This document shows, piece after piece, positions 1-5,917 of a DNA stretch of 14,592 bases. Each line of letters opens with the position of its first letter. Position 1 is the first letter of the stretch. Source of the DNA: JBJKRW01 sp046704445 (GTDB lineage Bacteria; Patescibacteriota; Microgenomatia; UBA1406; GWC2-37-13); contig JBJKRW010000040.1 of NCBI GenBank assembly GCA_046704445.1, positions 1 through 14,592 on the forward strand, read 5' to 3'. The notes beneath the pieces were generated by a model that was not told where the DNA came from, did no database searches, and saw nothing but the letters and a program-made list of their open reading frames with translations. The translations under genes were made by a program, and so were the position numbers.

Positions 1-97
1 AGGTAACATATACGCGGAAATTCTTTTTCAGAAGATAGCGGGCAATACCTTCTCCTATTCCTTTTGAAGATCCGGTTACCACGGCTGTTTTCAGCAT
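1..97 (-). CDS. Short-chain dehydrogenase/reductase (N-terminal fragment, cut by window edge)
   Basis: Only the first 32 codons are inside the window, read leftwards from an ATG at 97. The peptide starts MLKTAVVTGSSKGIGEGIAR. It contains the TGxxxGxG dinucleotide-binding signature of the classical SDR Rossmann fold (T8, G9, G13, G15), and a first beta strand (TAVVTG) precedes it in the usual place. SDR enzymes are cytoplasmic NAD(P)H-dependent oxidoreductases; the closest-looking kind is the FabG/3-oxoacyl-reductase type, but the substrate cannot be told from this fragment. The start lies 7 nt downstream of the stop codon of the CPBP protease gene, so the two are very probably cotranscribed. 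Family call is firm; specific activity is unknown. Confidence 0.82.
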   Translation of the reverse strand, partial: MLKTAVVTGSSKGIGEGIARYLLKKNFRVYVT

Positions 98-104
98 ACG
101 GTTA

Positions 105-761
105 TCAGATAAAAAATATCAGCGCGACATTGAAAAAGGCGTGAACAAGTATGGGAAGCACCAGGCTTTTTCTCTCCAAAAAAAGAAAACAGTTTACCAG
201 GCTGAGTATCAGATCGGTCGCCATGAACAAAAGCAACAGATTACCTACAAGCTTTACGTTTGTAAACAAAATCGGCACGTGCAAAAAGAAAAACAGAATA
301 CTCGCAAAAAAAGACGCCGTATAAATATTTTTTGATTCTTCATATAACTTTTTTAACACAAAACCCCGCGATAAGATTTCTTCCGAAATTCCTGTGGCCA
401 GCGCAAGAACGACGACCCATGCAATATTCTGACTTGTAACCGACGCGCCGAAATGAAACCATGTACCGAATTTCATGAAATTCGCAACTACCGCGGTTAC
501 AAAAAAAACAAGACCTATCAATAATCCGTATACGAGGTCCGATGCAAACATTTTTGGTCTGATATAAAGAGAGTCCAGAAATTTCTTTTTGTCCACATTT
601 TTGATATACCAATACACCGGCGCTACAAACACAAGCGGTTTTGCGATGAATTCGTCAAACCAGTCGGGCATACGGATATTTGCCCTGTAAATGCTCCAAA
701 CTATCAATATGACTGCCCAAAGATTGAGGGCTCTCTGCGTCGGAGAAATTTTCGTCTTCAT
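105..761 (-). CDS. CPBP-family intramembrane glutamic protease (CAAX protease/Abi type)
   Basis: A 218-residue polytopic membrane protein with about six to seven hydrophobic segments. It carries the CPBP (PF02517) signature set: EExxxR as EEILSR (E127, E128, R132), a second motif ending FFFLH (H161), and a third HxxxN as HAFFN (H207, N211). In the family these residues form the intramembrane glutamate-protease active site; bacterial members are linked to protein maturation or bacteriocin self-immunity, and no substrate can be assigned here. I chose the ATG at 761 over an in-frame GTG at 770 because the GTG abuts a good -10 hexamer (771-776) and would lie upstream of the predicted transcription start. 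It follows rpoD on the same strand but seems to have its own promoter, and is followed by the SDR gene after 7 nt. Confidence 0.87.
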   Translation of the reverse strand: MKTKISPTQRALNLWAVILIVWSIYRANIRMPDWFDEFIAKPLVFVAPVYWYIKNVDKKKFLDSLYIRPKMFASDLVYGLLIGLVFFVTAVVANFMKFGTWFHFGASVTSQNIAWVVVLALATGISEEILSRGFVLKKLYEESKNIYTASFFASILFFFLHVPILFTNVKLVGNLLLLFMATDLILSLVNCFLFLERKSLVLPILVHAFFNVALIFFI

Positions 762-770
762 TATTCTCAC

Positions 771-799
771 AATGTACCGTATTCGGAGGGATTATTCAA
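771..799 (-). promoter_or_regulatory. Promoter of the CPBP protease-SDR unit
   Basis: Read on the minus strand: TTGAAT (799-794) as -35, a 17-nt spacer, and TACATT (776-771) as -10. The expected transcription start, about 7 nt downstream, is near 764, leaving only 2-3 nt before the ATG at 761. It sits in the short gap after the rpoD stop. The match is by eye. Confidence 0.5.
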
Positions 800-804
800 G
801 TGAT

Positions 805-1896
805 TTATTCAAGAAAGTCTTTCAATTTCCTTGCTCTGGTAGGATGTTTAAGTTTTCTGATTGCTTTTGCCTCGATCTGTCTGATGCGCTCTCGCGTTAC
901 TTTAAATTCCTTTCCGACTTCTTCAAGAGTTTTCGGCTTCCCGTCTTCGAGGCCGAATCTCATCATGAGGACTTTTTTTTCGCGCGGGGAAAGCGTATCC
1001 AAGACTTTGTTCAGAGCATCTTTCAAAAGCTCACGGGAAACTTTGTCATAAAGAGTCGGCTGATTTGAATCCGCAACAAACTGCTCAAGAGTCGCTTCCT
1101 TGTCGTCTCCCACCGGCGTAGACAATGATTTGGGTTGTTGGGAAATTTTCATGAGATTTTCAATGTCATCAACCGTCATCTGCATTTCCTTCGCAATTTC
1201 CTTTACGCTCGGTTCTCTGCCTAGTTTTTGGATAAGTCTTCGCTGTGTCTTATAAAACCTATTGATATGATCCACCATATGTACGGGTATACGGATAGTT
1301 CTGGATTGATCGGCGATTGCGCGGGTAATTGCCTGTCTTATCCACCAGGTCGCATATGTTGAAAATTTGTAGCCTCTCCTCCAGTCATATTTTTCCACTC
1401 CTCGGATGAGACCCTTGTTACCTTCCTGTATCAGGTCGAGAAACGACAATCTCCTTCCCAGATATTTCTTTGCGATGGATACGACAAGTCTCAAATTCGC
1501 CTTTATCAGTTTGTCTTTTGCCTTCTGGTCATTTTTCTCATAGCGTTTTGCGAGTGAGATTTCTTCCTCGAACGTAAGAAGCGGAGTTTTCCCTATCTCT
1601 TTTAAATACATCTTAATCGGATCCAAAGACTCACCGTGTTTGAGAACAACAAGCTGTTCCAGTTCCTTTTCCATTTCTTCCGCCGACTTTTTCATGTCGT
1701 TTTCTTCGCGCGTAGAAACCGTTTCAAAAATATCTACGCCTTCCTTAAGCGCTTCACCGAAGAATTCGTCGATTTCATCAATGTGTTTTTCGGGTTCGGG
1801 ATAGACAAAAAGAATGTCGTCCTGGATCAAAAAACCGTCTTCTTCTCCTTGTTTTAGAAGTTCTTTCAAGGTTTTGGGGATTTTTTGTTTCGTCAT
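805..1896 (-). CDS. rpoD: RNA polymerase primary sigma factor (RpoD/SigA)
   Basis: A 363-residue group 1 sigma-70 factor, the cytoplasmic subunit that directs core polymerase to housekeeping promoters. Visible parts: an acidic N-terminal region resembling region 1.1 (about 1-60), region 1.2 from DPIKMYLKEIGKTPLL (92-107), regions 2.1-2.4 (about 128-205), region 3 (about 206-285), and region 4 with its HTH (about 297-360). Region 2.4 keeps Q188 and T191 in WIRQAITRAIADQ, equivalent to the -10-contacting Gln and Thr of E. coli sigma70; region 4.2 keeps VTRERIRQIEAKAIRKL for -35 contact. There is no long non-conserved insert between 1.2 and 2.1, so it is short. At the extended -10 contact helix it has HMVDH where E. 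coli has HMIET, a Glu-to-Asp change. It lies 33 nt behind dnaG on the same strand; AGGA at 1898-1901 sits too close to the ATG to be a good ribosome site. No separate promoter is obvious, so read-through from dnaG is likely. Confidence 0.97.
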   Translation of the reverse strand: MTKQKIPKTLKELLKQGEEDGFLIQDDILFVYPEPEKHIDEIDEFFGEALKEGVDIFETVSTREENDMKKSAEEMEKELEQLVVLKHGESLDPIKMYLKEIGKTPLLTFEEEISLAKRYEKNDQKAKDKLIKANLRLVVSIAKKYLGRRLSFLDLIQEGNKGLIRGVEKYDWRRGYKFSTYATWWIRQAITRAIADQSRTIRIPVHMVDHINRFYKTQRRLIQKLGREPSVKEIAKEMQMTVDDIENLMKISQQPKSLSTPVGDDKEATLEQFVADSNQPTLYDKVSRELLKDALNKVLDTLSPREKKVLMMRFGLEDGKPKTLEEVGKEFKVTRERIRQIEAKAIRKLKHPTRARKLKDFLE

Positions 1897-1929
1897 GTCC
1901 TGTGGTCGATAATTAAAATATTCTCAATT

Positions 1930-3702
1930 CTATAACGTAATCAACTTTTTTTCCACTTCTTTTAATTGAGAATTTAGAAGCGATAATTCTTCTTTGCTTG
2001 TCTGCTGCTGGTCCGTCTCGGAGGAAAGCAATTCCCCGATTTTGCGTTTAATCGAATATTTTCTAATATCATAGGCCATTTTTTTAATATTTTCCCTGTC
2101 TATTCCCAGATCGGTGGAAGCAAAAAGATATACTTCGTCAAATACCGGCTGCAGTTGTTCGGATAACTGCTGCGTAAATCCCGCAAGGGAAAACTGACCG
2201 CTTTGCGTATCGTTTGCCATTTCCTGCAACAATCCGTAAATTTTTTGCAGGGACGGAAGCGAAAAGTCCGAATCCCGCAATATCGGTCCCACCTCCGAAG
2301 CGGTAGAAAGCGGGTTTTCGTTTTGAAGTATCACGCTCAAAAGATATTTCTGGATCAATACTGTGTGTTCTATCGGCTTGAGTTCTTTTTTTCCCGCTTT
2401 GAAGGATTGTTTCTGTTTTTTTTGAAACCGGATTTTCCGTATCATGGATTCTATGCTTGATTCGCTTACGTCAAGCACTCTGGCAAGCTTTTTAATATAG
2501 TGAGACTGAACTATCGAGTTACGTATCCTTTCAACAAACGGCAGAATTTCCTCTCCGATCTTTCTTTTACTGAAAGGGTCGTCATCCGGGTATTTTTTTT
2601 GAGCGTTTTCCAATAAATAGTCATATATCGGCAATGGTTTGCTCACCGCTTTTTTGAACGCCTCCGCGTTCTTCCGAACCGCTTCATCAGGATCTTTTGC
2701 GTCATCGAAGATAACCACTCCTATATCAAACTCCATTCGCTCCGCTTCTTCTATCCCGCGTTTGATCGCTTCTTCGCCCGCGGCATCCGCATCAAGCGCA
2801 AGGGTGATTTTATTCGTATATCTTTTTAACAGCATAAGCTGTTCCCTTGTCAGTGCGGAACCCTTAATCGCGACAAAATTTGAAAACCCGTGCTGATAAG
2901 GTGAAATCATATCAAACTCCCCTTCTACTATATATGCATTCTGGGCTTTTTTAATGGCATCCTTTGCAAGATGTATTCCAAAAAGGGTTTCCCGTTTATG
3001 ATAAATCGGGGTTTCGGGCGTATTGACGTATTTTGCCATATCTTCTCCTTCGAGAATGCGTCCCGAAAACGCCACGATATTCCCGCGCGTATCCTTTATC
3101 GGAAACATAAGCCTCCCTCTGAATCTATCATATAAACGTCCCCGCTCATTCCGGACAAGCAATCCGTTATCATGCATTTCCTGTTCCGAGAATTTTTTCC
3201 GTGACAGAAACTTCGTGAGAGAATCCCAGGATTGCGGTGCATATCCGAGCTGGAATGCCTGTTGTGTCTTTTCGCTAATTTCCCTGTTTTCCAGATACGA
3301 AAGAGCCTTGTTCCCGAATTTCGTTTTCTGCAGAATATATTGGAAAAACTCGCCGGCATACGTATTCATACTTATATAGCGCTCTTTTTTCTTCCATACC
3401 GAATCCTCGTAACGTACGGATTTCAACTGCACTCCTGCTTTTTCCGCGAGTTCTTTCAATGCTTCGAAAAACGTAATATTGTCCCATTTCATGAGGAACC
3501 GTATTATGTCTCCACCTTCCTGACATGCGCCGAAACAGTGCCAGATTTGACGGTCGGGAGATATGACGAATGACGGAGTTTTTTCCTGATGAAACGGGCA
3601 GACAGCTTTAAAATTCCGTCCTGCTTTTTTCAGGGTGATAAAGGACCCTATGAATTCCACGATGTCAATTCTTTTTTTGACCTCTTCCACCGGATTATCC
3701 AT
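1930..3702 (-). CDS. dnaG: DNA primase DnaG
   Basis: A 590-residue bacterial primase that makes RNA primers for the replication fork together with the DnaB helicase. Domains in order: N-terminal CHC2 zinc-binding domain (about 1-95), catalytic core with the RNA-polymerase basal motif near 190-215 (RFRGRLMFPIKDTRG), TOPRIM domain (about 255-345) with metal-binding acidic residues in EGEFD (E260), DADAAG (D304, D306) and DAKDPDE (D338), then a C-terminal helicase-interaction region (about 430-590). The zinc ligands are C35-x2-H38-x17-C56-x3-C60, one residue more in the last spacing than the usual C-x2-C. The TOPRIM motif reads EGEFD rather than the common EGYMD. The length is normal. The ATG at 3702 has TACAAT exactly 6 nt upstream, suggesting a leaderless mRNA. 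It heads a dnaG-rpoD unit and is divergent from the gene at 3812. Confidence 0.97.
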   Translation of the reverse strand: MDNPVEEVKKRIDIVEFIGSFITLKKAGRNFKAVCPFHQEKTPSFVISPDRQIWHCFGACQEGGDIIRFLMKWDNITFFEALKELAEKAGVQLKSVRYEDSVWKKKERYISMNTYAGEFFQYILQKTKFGNKALSYLENREISEKTQQAFQLGYAPQSWDSLTKFLSRKKFSEQEMHDNGLLVRNERGRLYDRFRGRLMFPIKDTRGNIVAFSGRILEGEDMAKYVNTPETPIYHKRETLFGIHLAKDAIKKAQNAYIVEGEFDMISPYQHGFSNFVAIKGSALTREQLMLLKRYTNKITLALDADAAGEEAIKRGIEEAERMEFDIGVVIFDDAKDPDEAVRKNAEAFKKAVSKPLPIYDYLLENAQKKYPDDDPFSKRKIGEEILPFVERIRNSIVQSHYIKKLARVLDVSESSIESMIRKIRFQKKQKQSFKAGKKELKPIEHTVLIQKYLLSVILQNENPLSTASEVGPILRDSDFSLPSLQKIYGLLQEMANDTQSGQFSLAGFTQQLSEQLQPVFDEVYLFASTDLGIDRENIKKMAYDIRKYSIKRKIGELLSSETDQQQTSKEELSLLNSQLKEVEKKLITL

Positions 3703-3708
3703 TCTCTA

Positions 3709-3714
3709 ATTGTA
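3709..3714 (-). promoter_or_regulatory. -10 element of the dnaG-rpoD promoter (predicted leaderless)
   Basis: On the minus strand TACAAT (3714-3709) is followed by six bases, TAGAGA, and then the dnaG ATG, so its last base is 7 nt before the A of the start codon. The -35 at 17 nt (TATTAA) is poor. The GAGA just before the ATG could instead act as a weak ribosome site. Confidence 0.5.
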
Positions 3715-3784
3715 TCGCATTGAGGAGCGTATTAATAGCTCTATTCTGAAAACATATTGTAACGAATTTTTGCGGTTTTCTTTA

Positions 3785-3793
3785 TGATACAAT
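3785..3793 (+). promoter_or_regulatory. Extended -10 promoter of the half-MFS gene
   Basis: TGATACAAT (3785-3793) fits an extended -10 (TGn plus TACAAT). The -35 at 17 nt (AATTTT) is weak, as is common for extended -10 promoters. Predicted transcription starts near 3800, giving a leader of about 12 nt with no Shine-Dalgarno site. The octamer GATACAAT also occurs at the divergent dnaG promoter. Confidence 0.45.
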
Positions 3794-3811
3794 GGACTCT
3801 AAAAGATAATA

Positions 3812-4369
3812 ATGAACAAAACCATTAAACTACTTCTCATTTGCAACGGCATATTCGTATTTGCGGCAGGTCTGCTGATTCCGGTATTTGCTCTTTTCGT
3901 TCTTAAGATAGGCGGCGGTGCCGAACTGGCCGGCATACTCGTCGGGATTCAATATCTTACAAGTACGCTTGTAAGCCTATATGTTGTCCGGTTAAAAGAT
4001 AACATTTCTTTAAGCCGGACATTACTCCAAATAAATTTTATTATAAGATCATTGGCTTGGCTCATCATCGCTTTTTTTCCAACAATTCCCGTCATGATAT
4101 GTGCCCAGGCATCGCTCGGTGTTGCCGAAGCGATTGGGTCTCCTGCTTTTAACTCGCTTGTCTCGGAAAATCTGGACTATAAACAACATATTAAAGAATG
4201 GGGTATGTGGGAAATTATCGTCACACCAAGCACCGGAATTGCAAGTATTCTGGGAGGATTTGTGGTAGCACACTATGGTTTCGGAACTTTATTTATTACC
4301 ATGTCTACTCTTTCATTCGTTTCATTCATAGTCTACCATTTTTATATTCTTTCCTCTTTGAATAAGTGA
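3812..4369 (+). CDS. Half-size MFS-like membrane protein (six predicted helices)
   Basis: A 185-residue polytopic protein with about six hydrophobic helices (roughly 5-29, 39-59, 71-89, 92-110, 132-154, 157-180). The pattern resembles the N-terminal half of a Major Facilitator Superfamily transporter, including a glycine/alanine-rich fourth helix (LGVAEAIGSPAFNSL) and a helix-5-like segment ending GGFVVAHYG. Full MFS proteins have 12 helices and about 400 residues. No remnant of a second half follows: the next 42 nt hold a promoter and then another gene. The protein may therefore work as a dimer, or may be a stable half-size family. The MFS motif A between helices 2 and 3 is degenerate (VVRLKDNISLSRT). 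The ATG at 3812 has no ribosome site. Substrate unknown; the MFS call is from fold pattern only. Confidence 0.7.
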   Translation: MNKTIKLLLICNGIFVFAAGLLIPVFALFVLKIGGGAELAGILVGIQYLTSTLVSLYVVRLKDNISLSRTLLQINFIIRSLAWLIIAFFPTIPVMICAQASLGVAEAIGSPAFNSLVSENLDYKQHIKEWGMWEIIVTPSTGIASILGGFVVAHYGFGTLFITMSTLSFVSFIVYHFYILSSLNK

Positions 4370-4375
4370 TTACCC

Positions 4376-4405
4376 TTGTCATTTGTCTACAATTTCATCT
4401 ATAAT
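4376..4405 (+). promoter_or_regulatory. Promoter of the PilM-like/LytR_C gene (predicted leaderless)
   Basis: TTGTCA (4376-4381) as -35, an 18-nt spacer, and a perfect TATAAT (4400-4405). The last T is 7 nt before the A of the ATG at 4412, so the mRNA is predicted to begin at the start codon. The -35 coincides with an in-frame TTG, which should not be taken as the gene start. Confidence 0.65.
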
Positions 4406-4411
4406 AAGCAT

Positions 4412-5869
4412 ATGCTGTATCTATTTATTGGTACAAACTCGATTAAACTGCTTTGTCTGAAAAAATCAATGCTCGGTCAATATGAGGCTCTTTTTTTTGA
4501 GAAAACTCATGAAACCCAGCTTTTGGACAAAGGAAAACCCGTTAACAGCGACGTACTTGCATCTGCGGTTAAAGAGGCGATGAATCTTGCTTCAAACGTT
4601 CCTCTGACCGAGAAAGAGGTATGCCTTATCCTGCCGCAGGATGCATTTTTATTCATGAGAACGGAAGTACCCGCCGACATCGCCCCGTCTGCGGTCAACT
4701 CTTTTATCAAAGACAAATCCCGTTCTTCACTTCCGCTCGGCAACAGTCAATCTCTCAGCGACTATATAACGCAGGAGTCGGGAACGCAAAAAACCGTGAT
4801 GCTTTTTTCTTTGGAAAAAACCCTGCTCCAACTGTATCAACAGTCTTTATCGCTCATTAATCTGAAAATAAAATCCGTTGTGCCGGAAACTCTTGCATAT
4901 TTTAAACTGTTCGACAAAACACTCAGAAAAGAAAAAAAAGAATCTATCGCATACGTCAATTATGACAACAACTTGCTATCCGGATTTCTGTATGATTCAA
5001 ACGGATTGGTCGATCCGGAAAAATGGAGAAAACCGGTTGAATCAAAACAAAAAATCGAAACCATTCTTAAAGAAAAAGTTGACGAATATCAGGAAAAAAA
5101 CATCAAGCTTAACAGGGTTATTCTCTCCGGTTCCGCATCGGACGGAATCCGTCAGGATACCTTTACAAAGGCAATAGGGGTATGGACCAATCCGCTCAAA
5201 AGAATTATTCCAACTTTTTACAATGACTACCTTAAGATGCTTGTCGTTGAAAAAGATAAAATACTTCCCATTCTTTCGTTTGACGTATGTTTCGGAGCAT
5301 TCGTATTCCAGCAGGAAAACAAAACGTTTTCTCTGTTGAAAAACGGATACAAAATTGAGGGGGGGTCGGGAGGGATTTCGTTACCCTCGGTTCCAAAACC
5401 GAGAAAAGAAATATTCATCTTCATCGGATCATTTCTTCTGTCGTTTGCATTCTTTATCGCCCTGACATATCTCAAACCATCGTTCAATCTTAATTTCCTG
5501 TCCAAAAAAACAAATCAATCCGTCCTTACTCCGACCCCGGCCGTTCACGAACAACCGTCTCCTACACCGACCCCTTCAGTTCAGCGATCCGATTTGAAAA
5601 TCAAAATTCTTAACGGCTCGGGAACCGCAGGAAAAGCAGGAGACGTAAAAACGATTCTCAAGGATAAAGGATACGGAGAAATTCTTACCGGCAACGCGGA
5701 TAGTTTTGACTATGCTACCACGGAACTTGAACTCAAAAAAACCGTTCAGGATGCGGCAAGCCTCCTTAAAACAGACCTTTCCGCATATGTAAGCAACATG
5801 AAAATTTCCGATCTCTCCGCGACCGACGCCGCAGACGTGGTCATTATTGTCGGCAAAGATTTCAAATAA
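4412..5869 (+). CDS. PilM-like actin-fold protein fused to a transmembrane helix and a LytR_C domain
   Basis: A 485-residue protein in three parts. Residues 1-325 resemble the ASKHA/actin fold of PilM and GspL: the start reads MLYLFIGTNSIKLLCL, like the phosphate-1 loop of PilM (IGSSSIK type), followed by alternating strands and helices and a second-half segment SIAYVNYDNNLLSGFLYD. PilM is the cytoplasmic clamp of the type IV pilus inner-membrane complex. A Gly-rich stretch (about 316-323) precedes one membrane helix (about 334-354), then a Pro/Thr linker (about 370-388) and a LytR_C domain (about 394-485) starting LKIKILNGSGTAGKAGDV and ending VVIIVGKDF. The helix would leave the actin domain inside and LytR_C outside. 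I start at ATG 4412, not the upstream TTG at 4376, because the promoter covers that stretch. No pilus genes are adjacent, so a role in pilus assembly or envelope sensing is open. Domain calls are from motif memory. Confidence 0.75.
   Translation: MLYLFIGTNSIKLLCLKKSMLGQYEALFFEKTHETQLLDKGKPVNSDVLASAVKEAMNLASNVPLTEKEVCLILPQDAFLFMRTEVPADIAPSAVNSFIKDKSRSSLPLGNSQSLSDYITQESGTQKTVMLFSLEKTLLQLYQQSLSLINLKIKSVVPETLAYFKLFDKTLRKEKKESIAYVNYDNNLLSGFLYDSNGLVDPEKWRKPVESKQKIETILKEKVDEYQEKNIKLNRVILSGSASDGIRQDTFTKAIGVWTNPLKRIIPTFYNDYLKMLVVEKDKILPILSFDVCFGAFVFQQENKTFSLLKNGYKIEGGSGGISLPSVPKPRKEIFIFIGSFLLSFAFFIALTYLKPSFNLNFLSKKTNQSVLTPTPAVHEQPSPTPTPSVQRSDLKIKILNGSGTAGKAGDVKTILKDKGYGEILTGNADSFDYATTELELKKTVQDAASLLKTDLSAYVSNMKISDLSATDAADVVIIVGKDFK
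5359..5374 (+). other. Perfect short-loop G-quadruplex motif inside the PilM-like gene
   Basis: The coding strand has seven G (5359-5365), TC, GGG (5368-5370), A, GGG (5372-5374). Splitting the seven as GGG-G-GGG gives G3N1G3N2G3N1G3, a canonical quadruplex pattern with very short loops. It encodes the Gly-rich linker just before the membrane helix. The G7 run is also a possible slippage site. Confidence 0.55.
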
Positions 5870-5904
5870 CCCGCTTTTGCAAAATGACTCTTCCGATTAT
5901 TCAT

Positions 5905-5910
5905 TGTAAT
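5905..5910 (+). promoter_or_regulatory. Possible -10 element of prfB
   Basis: TGTAAT (5905-5910) ends 8 nt before the A of the prfB ATG at 5918, in line with the near-leaderless pattern of neighbouring genes. No convincing -35 is present at 16-18 nt, and the AT-rich stretch (TTATATAT) offers other registers. Weak call. Confidence 0.3.
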
Positions 5911-5917
5911 TATATAT

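Noticed and set aside
762..770. GTG at 770 as start of the CPBP protease
   Set aside because: It directly abuts the -10 TACATT (776-771) and would be upstream of the predicted transcription start; the ATG at 761 is preferred.
3956..3975. Perfect inverted repeat CTTACAAG-TACG-CTTGTAAG, operator or hairpin candidate
   Set aside because: It is inside the half-MFS coding region, has no U-run and no second copy was noticed in the window; it encodes ordinary residues (LTSTLVS), so chance is likely.
4376..4411. In-frame TTG at 4376 as start of the PilM-like gene (12 extra residues)
   Set aside because: The TTG is the first half of a good -35 (TTGTCA) with TATAAT 18 nt further on; the region would not be transcribed, and the ATG at 4412 sits at the predicted transcription start and begins the phosphate-loop strand.
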